Assembly: GCA_024278415.1 (NCBI GenBank)
Contig: JAJRTI010000995.1
Coordinates: forward strand, 1 to 7,982
Length of the DNA stretch: 7,982 nt
Reading direction: 5' to 3'
Origin: Planctomycetota bacterium
Lineage (GTDB): Bacteria > Planctomycetota > Brocadiia > JAJRTI01
In this document: positions 1-6,028 of the stretch, in pieces
Position numbering within the stretch: the first letter of the stretch is position 1
Layout: every line of letters begins with the position of its first letter
Notes under the pieces: generated by a model
What the model saw: only the letters and a program-made list of their open reading frames with translations
The model's database searches: none
What the model was told of the DNA's origin: nothing
Translations under genes and position numbers: made by a program

Positions 1-2
1 CG

Positions 3-989
3 GAGGGGCTCTGGCGAACGGTCTTGGCGGACGCGGCCGCCGGCAAACTGAAGCGGCTCTACCAGACTCGGGAACGCCCAAGCCTGGAGGGCCTTCGGCC
101 GTACCGGTCGATCTTCCACAACAGGAAGTACATGGACCTCGGCTTGGTAGAAGCTGCACGCGGGTGCCACCACGCGTGCGCCTTCTGCTCGATCAGCGCG
201 TTCTACCGGCGGTCCCACCGCTTCCGCCCGGCCCACGAAGTAGCCGCGGAGATCGCGGGCATGACCACCAAGCGCATTTTCCTGGTCGACGACAACGTAG
301 GGGCCGATCGCGACGCGCTGATCGCGCTTTGCGACGCGCTGGCGCCGCTCGGCATCGGCTGGTTCAGCCAACTGAGCGTGGACCGCGCCGACGATGAGGC
401 GTTGGTGAAACGCATGGCCCAAAGCGGGTGCCGAGGCGTTCTGATCGGCTTCGAGGCCCTTGACGAGGCCACGCTCAGCAAGATGAACAAGGGAATCAAT
501 CGACGCCCGGGAATCTACGACTCAGCGCTCGCGAAGCTCCGCGATCATGGTATCGGCGTGTACGGAACCTTCGTCTTCGGGTACGACAACGACACCCGCT
601 CTTGCTTCGACGCGGCGCTTGAGTTCAGCCTCCGCCACAAGCTCTACTTCGCCGCATTCAACCACTTGGTGCCGTTCCCCGGCACTCCCTTGTATCGGCG
701 GCTCCAAGACGAAGCGCGGCTGCTGTACGACCGGTGGTGGCTGGAGCCCGGGCTCTGCTTCGGGGACGTCGTGTTCCGCCCGGCGCACATGTCTCCGGAA
801 GAGTTGCGCGAGACGTGCCTCGAATATCGGCGCCGCTTCTACGCCCTGCGCAGCATCCTCGCCCGCGGGCTCGACCGGCAGGCGAACTGCGCGTCCGTCC
901 AACAGGCGCTGGTGTTCTTCGCCATGAATCTCATGTCCCGCAGGGACGTGGTGCGGCGCCAAGGCCTGCCCTTGGGGGAGAACTTATGA
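3..989 (+). CDS. Radical SAM enzyme, probable B12-binding type (5' partial)
   Basis: Iron-sulfur radical SAM enzyme. The frame is open to the left edge, so the N-terminus is missing; 328 residues are visible. A TTG at 24 could be read as a start, but coding similarity continues upstream of it (EGLWRTVLADAAAGKL), so I treat it as internal. The 4Fe-4S/SAM motif is CHHACAFC, with Cys codons at 165, 177 and 186. It is followed by the R-F-R-P..EVAAEI segment and a FLVDDNVG strand, then GVLIGFEALDEATL and FNHLVPFPGTPLYRRL. These are hallmarks of radical SAM proteins that carry an N-terminal cobalamin-binding domain, and the visible left end resembles the linker between the two domains. The cobalamin domain itself lies outside the window, so B12 dependence is inferred. 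Such enzymes often methylate unactivated carbons or rearrange lipids and natural products; the substrate is unknown. The stop overlaps the next start (ATGA), implying an operon. Confidence 0.92.
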   Translation, partial: EGLWRTVLADAAAGKLKRLYQTRERPSLEGLRPYRSIFHNRKYMDLGLVEAARGCHHACAFCSISAFYRRSHRFRPAHEVAAEIAGMTTKRIFLVDDNVGADRDALIALCDALAPLGIGWFSQLSVDRADDEALVKRMAQSGCRGVLIGFEALDEATLSKMNKGINRRPGIYDSALAKLRDHGIGVYGTFVFGYDNDTRSCFDAALEFSLRHKLYFAAFNHLVPFPGTPLYRRLQDEARLLYDRWWLEPGLCFGDVVFRPAHMSPEELRETCLEYRRRFYALRSILARGLDRQANCASVQQALVFFAMNLMSRRDVVRRQGLPLGENL

Positions 990-2098
990 GCGCCACTCGA
1001 TTTCGTCTGGCCGACCGATCCGACGACGCCGCGCTCCGCCGGCTCGACCGCGAAACCGCGATGGACGGAGCGCTGCGCACGGCCTTTCTGCACGAACCCA
1101 GCTTCTTCGCCGCGCTCGAAGTCATGGGCCGCCACATGGAAGTCGGCATTTGCCAGGAAACCGAATCCAGGCGCGTCGTGGCGATGGGTGTCCGAGCGAT
1201 CAAAGACGCGTACGTCAATGGCGAGCCTGCATCCCTCGGATACCTCAGCAGCCTGCGCGTCGCTCCGGATCGCAGGAACGGAACGCTACTGGCGCGCATG
1301 TACCGACAGGCGCGGGTGCAGCACGAAGACGGCCGCGCCTCGCTCTACGTCACCACGATCATCGAAGACAACGCCAAGGCCATGGAGATGCTAACGTCGG
1401 GGCGATGCGGCCTGCCAACGTATCGAGACTCAGGCCGCTTCCTCACCTTCGCGGTCGGCCTGGGCCAGCGCAATCCCTTTCCCCCCTCTTCCGACTGCCG
1501 AGTGAGGCGAGCGACGGAGCGCGACCTGGACGCCATCGTCCGTCTGTTGAACGAAGAAGGCCCTGAGAAGCAGTTCTTTCCCGTGTACACCGCGGCCGAC
1601 CTCGCGTCGCCGGCCGGACTCCTCCGCGGCCTCGCGGTCGAGGACGTGCTCCTTGCCCACGCGGGGCGGGAGCTGGTGGGCGTCGTCGCGCTCTGGGATC
1701 AGACCGGCTTCCGGCAGACCCTGGTGGCAGGGTACGGCGGCCTGCTCAAACTGACGAGGCGCGCGTACAACGCGCTCACGCCCTTCACCGGCTACCCGCG
1801 GCTGCCTCGCGCGGGCACGGTGCTCCGCTTCCTGCACTTGGGCCTCGTCTGCGTCAGAGGCAATGCCCTTCCCACCTTCGCCGCGCTTCTCTCCCAGGCC
1901 TTTGATGACGCGAAGCGGCTCGGCCACTCATTCTTCACGATCGGGCTACATGAGCGCGACACGCTTGTGAGCGCGATGAAGAAGGCGAAGTGTTTCCGCT
2001 ACGACAGCCGCTTGTTCGTGGCCCACTGGGAAGACGGGCAGGATGACTTCGAGCGGCTGGACGATCGCACGCCTTATCTTGAGTTGGGAGCACTATGA
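986..2098 (+). CDS. Tandem GNAT-like acyltransferase (370 aa)
   Basis: Probable two-domain acyl-CoA or acyl-ACP N-acyltransferase of the GNAT fold. Residues 5-160 form the first domain: FRLADRSDDAALRRLDRE is a typical beta1/alpha1 opening, and YLSSLRVAPDRRNGTLL (86-102) is the motif A strand and pyrophosphate loop. The loop reads R96-x-x-G99-x-L101, so the usual final Gly/Ala is replaced. IIEDNAKAMEML (125-136) fits motif B. Residues 171-350 repeat the pattern: CRVRRATERDLDAIVRLLNE, then AGRELVGVVALWD, then a helix at 297-312 and a terminal FFTIGLHERDTL strand. The second acyl-CoA loop is poorly conserved, so one half may be structural. I chose ATG 986 because a strong ribosome site (GGGGGAG, 974-980) sits 5 nt upstream and the start overlaps the preceding stop. 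A longer in-frame ATG at 734 would lie inside the upstream gene. Fold assignment is fairly good; substrate is unknown. Confidence 0.72.
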   Translation: MSATRFRLADRSDDAALRRLDRETAMDGALRTAFLHEPSFFAALEVMGRHMEVGICQETESRRVVAMGVRAIKDAYVNGEPASLGYLSSLRVAPDRRNGTLLARMYRQARVQHEDGRASLYVTTIIEDNAKAMEMLTSGRCGLPTYRDSGRFLTFAVGLGQRNPFPPSSDCRVRRATERDLDAIVRLLNEEGPEKQFFPVYTAADLASPAGLLRGLAVEDVLLAHAGRELVGVVALWDQTGFRQTLVAGYGGLLKLTRRAYNALTPFTGYPRLPRAGTVLRFLHLGLVCVRGNALPTFAALLSQAFDDAKRLGHSFFTIGLHERDTLVSAMKKAKCFRYDSRLFVAHWEDGQDDFERLDDRTPYLELGAL

Positions 2099-2099
2099 G

Positions 2100-2921
2100 A
2101 TGCAAAGCAACACGATACTGGCCCACAAGGCCGAAGCCGCGGCCCAGAAAACCGCGCAACTCGTGCAAGTCGCCGACATCACCCTGGCACAGAAGGAGAG
2201 GATGTTCGAACTGCTGGACGCGCACTACGACAACGTGACCTACCCAGCCTTCCTGCACGACCTGGCGGAGAAGACGTGGGCGATCCTGCTCGCCCGACGG
2301 AGCGATGGCCGCATCGTCGGCTTCTCGACCCAACTGCTCATGGAGGCGCGCGTGGACGGATCCGACGTGATGGCCGTGTTCTCCGGCGACACGATCATCG
2401 ACAAGAACCACTGGGGCGGCATCGAACTGCCGGTGACGTGGTGCCGCATGATGCGCGACATTCGAACGCAATGTCCCAACAAGGAACTCTATTGGTTTCT
2501 CATCAGCAAGGGCTACAAGACGTATCGCTTCTTGCCGGTGTACTTTCGCGAGTTCTACCCCTCTTTCCGGAAACCAACGCCCGCGTTCGAGGCCCGGTTG
2601 ATGGAGCATCTTGCCTGGCGGAAATTTGGGGACGCGTACGATCCCTTGTCCGGCGTGATCCGGTTCGGCCCCCGCGTACCTCGCCTCAAGCGCGGCGTCG
2701 CCAAGGTGACCCCGAACCGCCTCCGGAACCGGGATGTCAAGTTCTTCGTGCGCGCCAATCCTGGACATGCGAGAGGAGAGGAACTGGTCTGTTTGGCCCA
2801 GTTCGATGACGGCAACTTGAAGCCATTCATGGCGCGGGCCATCCGCAAGCATGACCGCATCCTGCCCGCGGTCGCCGCGCAATTCGCGCACGTTCAGGCT
2901 GAAGAGGGCCTTGTGGCATGA
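2100..2921 (+). CDS. GNAT-like (acyl-CoA N-acyltransferase fold) protein, 273 aa
   Basis: Uncharacterised protein that I read as a divergent member of the acyl-CoA N-acyltransferase fold. Visible elements are an N-terminal helical part (27-58), AILLARRSDGRIVGFSTQLL (61-80) as a beta-hairpin with the G-R-I-V-G-F pattern, and VFSGDTIIDKNHWGG (93-107) where the cofactor loop would lie. YWFLISKGYKTYRFLPVYF (131-149) follows as the core strand and helix. The canonical R/Q-x-x-G-x-G/A loop is not intact (W105-G106-G107 sits in its place), so the activity is uncertain. The C-terminal third (200-273) is basic and matches nothing I recognise. I chose ATG 2100, one base after the upstream stop; GGGAG at 2086-2090 lies 9 nt before it. 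An ATG at 2095 is in another frame, and an in-frame ATG at 2043 would overlap the previous gene by 56 bp. It lies between another GNAT-like gene and GH3, suggesting a role in the same acyl-transfer chemistry. Confidence 0.6.
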   Translation: MQSNTILAHKAEAAAQKTAQLVQVADITLAQKERMFELLDAHYDNVTYPAFLHDLAEKTWAILLARRSDGRIVGFSTQLLMEARVDGSDVMAVFSGDTIIDKNHWGGIELPVTWCRMMRDIRTQCPNKELYWFLISKGYKTYRFLPVYFREFYPSFRKPTPAFEARLMEHLAWRKFGDAYDPLSGVIRFGPRVPRLKRGVAKVTPNRLRNRDVKFFVRANPGHARGEELVCLAQFDDGNLKPFMARAIRKHDRILPAVAAQFAHVQAEEGLVA

Positions 2922-4540
2922 GCCTGTTGACCTACGCAGCCCATCAGGCCTGGATCGGGTCCAACCGCGGCGCCCACTCCGCTTTCGTGGCGAGTCTGGA
3001 CCGGCTTGCGGAGGAGCAGGAAAGCTTCTTGTTGGGCCTGGTGCGGCGGAACGCGGAGACGGCTTACGGCCGCGCCTGTGGATTCGGGAGCACAGCGTCA
3101 GTCCGCGATTATCAACGCCTCGCGCCCATCACCGATTACGAAGACTACGCGCCGCACATCGAGCGGATCAGCGCTGGCGAGAAGGCGGTGCTGACGAGCG
3201 AGGACGTGTTGCTCTTCGAGCCTACTAGCGGCTCGTCGTCGGCTATCAAATACATCCCCTATACGCGAGGGCTCAAGCGGGATTTCCTCCGCGGCATTGC
3301 GCCCTGGATCGTTTCGCTCTATCGCCGGCGTCCCGCGCTCATGCGCGGCAAGTCCTATTGGTCCATCTCGCCCGGCGGTTCAACACCCAATCGCTTGGGC
3401 TGCATCCCGGTCGGGTTCGAGGACGATGGCGAGTACCTCGGGGGGCTGGGCCGGTGGCTCCTAAACCAAACCATGGCTGTGCCGCCTGATGTCGCCCGAA
3501 CCGCCGACACGGAGACTTTTCGGCATGACGTCTTGGTCCATCTGATCCGCGAGAGGGATCTGGCGTTCATTTCCGTTTGGAGTCCCACGTTCCTGACGCT
3601 CTTGTTGAGGCATTTCGTGGAGCACGCGGGTGCGATCCTTCAGGGAGTCCGTGGATCCGATCCGCGTCGGGCTGAAGAGATCGCGGCCATCATGCGCGAC
3701 GCACCAGGCACTCGGCTCTTCGAGAGCATTTGGCCGAAGCTGTCTGTGGTCAGTTGCTGGGCCGATGGCGCCTGCGAGAGGGACGTGCCCCGCCTGCGCG
3801 AGTTTTTCCCCACGGTCGAGATTCAGGGCAAAGGGCTGCTGGCGACCGAAGCGATTGTTTCGATCCCGCTTGTCCCCGGCCATGATCCGGTGTTGGCGGC
3901 AAGGTCCCATTTCTTCGAGTTCGAAGACTTGGCGAGCGGACAAGTGCGTCTTGCTCATGAGTTGGAGGAGGGCCGGCAATACTCCGTGATCGTATCTACG
4001 AGCGGCGGGCTGTACCGATATCGCCTCCACGACACGATCCGCGTCACGGGCCACGTCGGCCAGACGCCCGCCATGCGGTTCGTCGGCAAGGACAACTGTG
4101 TGTCGGACCAACGCGGGGAGAAGCTCAACGCGTCGCACGCGGCCGCTTGCTTGGATCGGCTTTTCGCTCGACACGGCGTCGAGCCCGCGTTCGCGCTCCT
4201 CGCGCCCGACGAATGCGCCGGAGACGCACTCGCATACACGCTGTTCCTTCAATGCCACATCGAGGACGAGCCGACGGCGACGGCCCTGGCGTCGGAACTC
4301 GATGCCATGTTGCGGGAGAACTACCACTACGACTATTGCCGCCGGCTGGGGCAATTGGAGCAAGTGGGCGTATTCCTCATCGACTCGGCGGCGTCGCCGC
4401 ACCAGGCGTACACGGATGAGATGATGCGACGCGGCATGAAGATGGGCGACATCAAACCCACCGTGCTCGATCGCCAGACTGGCTGGCGAGAGGCGTTTCA
4501 AGGCCGTTATGTGGACTCTGTTGTGCTTGCAGAAACCTGA
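2918..4540 (+). CDS. GH3-family acyl-adenylase / amide synthetase
   Basis: Member of the GH3 family within the ANL adenylate-forming superfamily, known from plant enzymes that join carboxylic acids to amino acids through an acyl-AMP. Visible motifs in order are: ATP P-loop FEPTSGSSSAIKYIPYT (100-116); IQGKGLLATEA (302-311), matching the bacterial GH3 aromatic/ATE motif; SGGLYRYRLHDTIRVTG (362-378), with Asp372 as the likely ribose-binding residue and Arg375 as the phosphate contact; hinge FVGKDNCVSDQRGEKLN (388-404); and MGDIKPTVLD (509-518) near the C-terminus with Lys513. At 540 aa it matches the usual GH3 length of roughly 500-600, and all core motifs are present, so it should be active. 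The acyl and amine substrates cannot be read from sequence. The ATG overlaps the upstream stop (ATGA), with AAGAGGG at 2902-2908 upstream. It is the last gene of block A. Bacterial GH3 proteins are widespread but few have a known product. Confidence 0.92.
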   Translation: MSLLTYAAHQAWIGSNRGAHSAFVASLDRLAEEQESFLLGLVRRNAETAYGRACGFGSTASVRDYQRLAPITDYEDYAPHIERISAGEKAVLTSEDVLLFEPTSGSSSAIKYIPYTRGLKRDFLRGIAPWIVSLYRRRPALMRGKSYWSISPGGSTPNRLGCIPVGFEDDGEYLGGLGRWLLNQTMAVPPDVARTADTETFRHDVLVHLIRERDLAFISVWSPTFLTLLLRHFVEHAGAILQGVRGSDPRRAEEIAAIMRDAPGTRLFESIWPKLSVVSCWADGACERDVPRLREFFPTVEIQGKGLLATEAIVSIPLVPGHDPVLAARSHFFEFEDLASGQVRLAHELEEGRQYSVIVSTSGGLYRYRLHDTIRVTGHVGQTPAMRFVGKDNCVSDQRGEKLNASHAAACLDRLFARHGVEPAFALLAPDECAGDALAYTLFLQCHIEDEPTATALASELDAMLRENYHYDYCRRLGQLEQVGVFLIDSAASPHQAYTDEMMRRGMKMGDIKPTVLDRQTGWREAFQGRYVDSVVLAET

Positions 4541-4550
4541 CAGCACAGGT

Positions 4551-4564
4551 AGCCGCATGCGGCT
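4551..4564. repeat. Perfect 14-bp palindrome AGCCGCATGCGGCT
   Basis: The 14 bases equal their own reverse complement. The half GCATGCGG (4555-4562) recurs at 4565-4572, exactly one helical turn (10 bp) downstream. It starts 10 bp after the GH3 stop. It could be an operator or an RNA hairpin (5-bp stem, 4-nt loop). No T-tract follows directly, so a classic terminator is unlikely. Confidence 0.55.
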
Positions 4565-4605
4565 GCATGCGGGATCTGTCGGATCGATAGTTTTCTAGCG
4601 TTCGT

Positions 4606-4632
4606 CCCGCAGCGGCTACGGGCGGCTGCGGG
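4606..4632 (+). repeat. Hairpin A: CCCGCAGC / GCTGCGGG inverted repeat
   Basis: Perfect 8-bp arms at 4606-4613 and 4625-4632 enclose an 11-nt loop. Its right arm shares bases 4628-4632 with hairpin B, so both cannot form in the same RNA molecule. A 10-bp direct repeat, GCGGCT(A/G)CGG at 4612-4621 and 4622-4631, overlaps it. Confidence 0.5.
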
Positions 4633-4642
4633 CGTCGCCCGC
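4628..4642 (+). repeat. Hairpin B: GCGGGCG-T-CGCCCGC palindrome
   Basis: Perfect 7-bp arms flank a single central T. As RNA it would fold as a 6-bp all-GC stem (4628-4633 with 4637-4642) and a 3-nt loop. The following bases (GTTGACAA) are not a T-run. It lies 34 bp before the start of the next gene. Confidence 0.5.
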
Positions 4643-4651
4643 GTTGACAAC

Positions 4652-4663
4652 CTGAGAACTCAG
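4652..4663. repeat. Dyad CTGAG-AA-CTCAG abutting the ribosome site
   Basis: Five-bp perfect arms surround a 2-nt centre. The dyad touches the Shine-Dalgarno sequence that begins at 4664. It is short enough to occur by chance, but its position would suit an operator or an element that affects initiation. Confidence 0.35.
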
Positions 4664-4670
4664 AAAGGAG
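4664..4670 (+). promoter_or_regulatory. Ribosome binding site AAAGGAG
   Basis: A strong Shine-Dalgarno match 6 nt before ATG 4677. It fixes the start of the NTF2-like gene and shows that block B has its own independent translation initiation. Confidence 0.8.
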
Positions 4671-4676
4671 TGGATA

Positions 4677-5297
4677 ATGACGAGGAATAGACACCTGTGG
4701 CGCGTTGCGGCCCTCGCCGCGACCCTGGCTGCGGCCGCGAGCGCGCAGGAAGCCGCGTCGAACCGTGAAGCCGATCACGAAGCGTTGCGAGCCCTGCGAG
4801 TCAAAGTCACGAAAGCGATCAATGGCCGGGACCCCAAGGCGCTGGCCGCGTGCTTCGCCAAGGAGTTCGCATTCACCTGCGCCGACCAGACGCTGATCAC
4901 GAGCGAGGCGGAGCTGGCGAGCTACCTCGACCGCATGTTCGGCAGCGACGATTCGCCGCTGGTCAGCATGACCACGGAGCCCAAGGCCGACATCTTGACG
5001 CGCTTTGTTGGCGAGAACGCGGGCTATTGCTACGGGACTTCGACTGAAACGTACACGCTCAGGGGCGGGCGGAAATCGACCCTTAAGGCCCGCTGGACCG
5101 CCCTGGTCATCAAGGAGGGGGGCGAGTGGAAAGTCGCGGCCGCGCACGTGGGCGTGAATCTTCTGGACAACCCCGTCTTGTCCAGGGCCATCTCCACGGG
5201 ACGCAACATGGCGGCGCTGGCGCTTGTCCTGGGCATTGCTATCGGCGTGCTGGCCGGGCGGCGGCTTGGCCGGCGCAAACAGGAGGCGCCCGCCTGA
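4677..5297 (+). CDS. Exported NTF2/SnoaL-like domain protein with C-terminal membrane anchor
   Basis: 206 aa. Residues 1-23 look like a signal peptide: basic MTRNRHLWR, an Ala/Leu core and an ASA-QE cleavage site. Residues 33-160 fit the SnoaL/DUF4440 cone fold: an amphipathic first helix (EALRALRVKVTKAINGRDPKALAACF), FAFTCADQ, and C-terminal strands around KARWTALVIKEGGEWKVAAAHV with the typical G-x-W-K-V signature. MAALALVLGIAIGVLAG (178-194) is a single membrane helix followed by basic RRLGRRKQ, so the folded domain would sit outside the cytoplasmic membrane, anchored by its C-terminus. Members of this superfamily range from isomerases and cyclases to plain binding proteins. No catalytic residue is evident, so no reaction is claimed. 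A strong ribosome site at 4664-4670 supports the start. The stop overlaps the next start (TGATG). Confidence 0.75.
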   Translation: MTRNRHLWRVAALAATLAAAASAQEAASNREADHEALRALRVKVTKAINGRDPKALAACFAKEFAFTCADQTLITSEAELASYLDRMFGSDDSPLVSMTTEPKADILTRFVGENAGYCYGTSTETYTLRGGRKSTLKARWTALVIKEGGEWKVAAAHVGVNLLDNPVLSRAISTGRNMAALALVLGIAIGVLAGRRLGRRKQEAPA

Positions 5298-6028
5298 TGC
5301 CCGCGCGCAGCAACAGCCGAACTGAAGCGCCCGCGTGCGGCCTCACGGCCGCACGGCGCGCGCTGATGCTCGCGATCAACTACGCGCCGCTCGCGCACGT
5401 GGCATCGTTGATCGCGGCAGGAGCGGCCCCATGGTCCCATTGGGCTTGGCGGCTGTCGGCGGTCCTGGGGCTGCTCTACCTCTTGCCGCCGCTCTTGGCG
5501 CGTATCCTCCTGTGGGCGCGGCCGATCCAGGAGAGCAGGAGCCCGATCGGTTCCGCGAGCTTTTTCACGTGGTGGGCGCTGCTCAGCTTGCAGGTGGTCT
5601 TCTGCCGCCTCCCCATGCTCGAGGAACTCCTGCGGCTCGTCCCCGGCGCGTACAGTTGTTGGCTGCGGCTCTGGGGCTCCAAGATCGGCCGCCTCACCTA
5701 CTGGGCGCCGGGCACGCGCGTGCTCGACCGGTCGTTCCTCGACATCGGCGACGACGTCGTGTTCGGCGCAGGTGTGCGCTTGAACCCCCACGTGCTCGCG
5801 CGCAACGCGGCCGGCGAGATGGAGCTGATTCTGGCGCCCGTCACCATTGGCGACCGCGCGGTCATCGGCGGCTACGGCTTGCTGACCGCGGGCACGCGAA
5901 TCGCCGCCGGCGAGTGCACGCGCGCCTGCCTTCAGTTGCCGCCGTTCACAACCTGGCAAGACGGACGCCGTGTTGGCGAACCCGGAGCGCCGCGCGCCTC
6001 CGACGGAAGCGGGCGGGACCAGCCATGA
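5297..6028 (+). CDS. Membrane-associated hexapeptide (left-handed beta-helix) acyltransferase-like protein
   Basis: 243 aa. Two hydrophobic stretches lie at about 26-42 (INYAPLAHVASLIAAGA) and 53-73 (LSAVLGLLYLLPPLLARIL), so the N-terminus is probably in the membrane. From about 134 onward, short beta-coil repeats follow: YWAPGTRVLDRSFLDIGDD, VVFGAGVRLNPH, then LAPVTIGDRAVIGGYGLLTAGTRIAAGEC. The I-G-D-x-x-x-I-G pattern is that of LbH acetyl/acyltransferases related to WcaF-type enzymes. His165 is the only histidine in the helix and may be catalytic, as in related O-acetyltransferases. Only a few coils are visible, and the C-terminal 25 residues look unstructured. The start is supported by AGGAGG at 5281-5286 and by overlap with the upstream stop; the reading frame open to 5126 would lie within the previous gene. 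The acyl donor and acceptor are unknown. It could instead be a gamma-carbonic-anhydrase-like scaffold. Confidence 0.75.
   Translation: MPARSNSRTEAPACGLTAARRALMLAINYAPLAHVASLIAAGAAPWSHWAWRLSAVLGLLYLLPPLLARILLWARPIQESRSPIGSASFFTWWALLSLQVVFCRLPMLEELLRLVPGAYSCWLRLWGSKIGRLTYWAPGTRVLDRSFLDIGDDVVFGAGVRLNPHVLARNAAGEMELILAPVTIGDRAVIGGYGLLTAGTRIAAGECTRACLQLPPFTTWQDGRRVGEPGAPRASDGSGRDQP

Larger units (their letters stand above)
4541..4676. promoter_or_regulatory. Repeat- and dyad-rich intergenic region between the two gene blocks
   Basis: This is the only non-coding gap in the window. It carries several short dyads and direct repeats, listed separately, and ends in a strong ribosome site. The octamer GCGGCTRC occurs three times (4559-4566, 4612-4619, 4622-4629). 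I see no confident sigma-70 promoter: TTGACA occurs at 4644-4649, but no -10 box lies 16-18 bp after it. I also see no rho-independent terminator with a T-run. The gap may hold the promoter of block B, an operator or an attenuator. The dense symmetry supports a regulatory role, but the type is inferred. Confidence 0.5.

Noticed and set aside
24..26. TTG as the true start of the first radical SAM gene
   Set aside because: The frame is open to the left edge with family-like linker sequence before it, and a radical SAM protein of this type should have an N-terminal domain.
734..985. 84-codon N-terminal extension of the tandem GNAT gene
   Set aside because: It lies wholly inside the radical SAM gene in another frame, is Arg/Pro/Ala rich, and a strong ribosome site favours ATG 986.
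1935..2891. Antisense open frame of 318 codons opposite the 273-aa GNAT-like gene
   Set aside because: A typical high-GC shadow with low-complexity composition and no motif; the + strand gene fits the operon spacing.
3461..4558. Antisense open frame of 365 codons opposite GH3
   Set aside because: It mirrors a GC-rich coding gene, has no recognisable domain, and GH3 on the + strand is well supported.
4551..4594. Palindrome followed by TTTT as a rho-independent terminator after GH3
   Set aside because: The four T's lie about 26 bp beyond the palindrome and no stable stem sits directly before them.
4644..4678. TTGACA (-35-like) and GATAAT (-10-like) as a promoter for block B
   Set aside because: The spacer would be 23 bp and the -10 box would overlap the start codon, incompatible with the strong ribosome site upstream.
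5335..6024. N-terminal extension of the amidohydrolase
   Set aside because: It overlaps the beta-helix acyltransferase gene in another frame. The metal-binding DLHVH motif begins right after ATG 6025.
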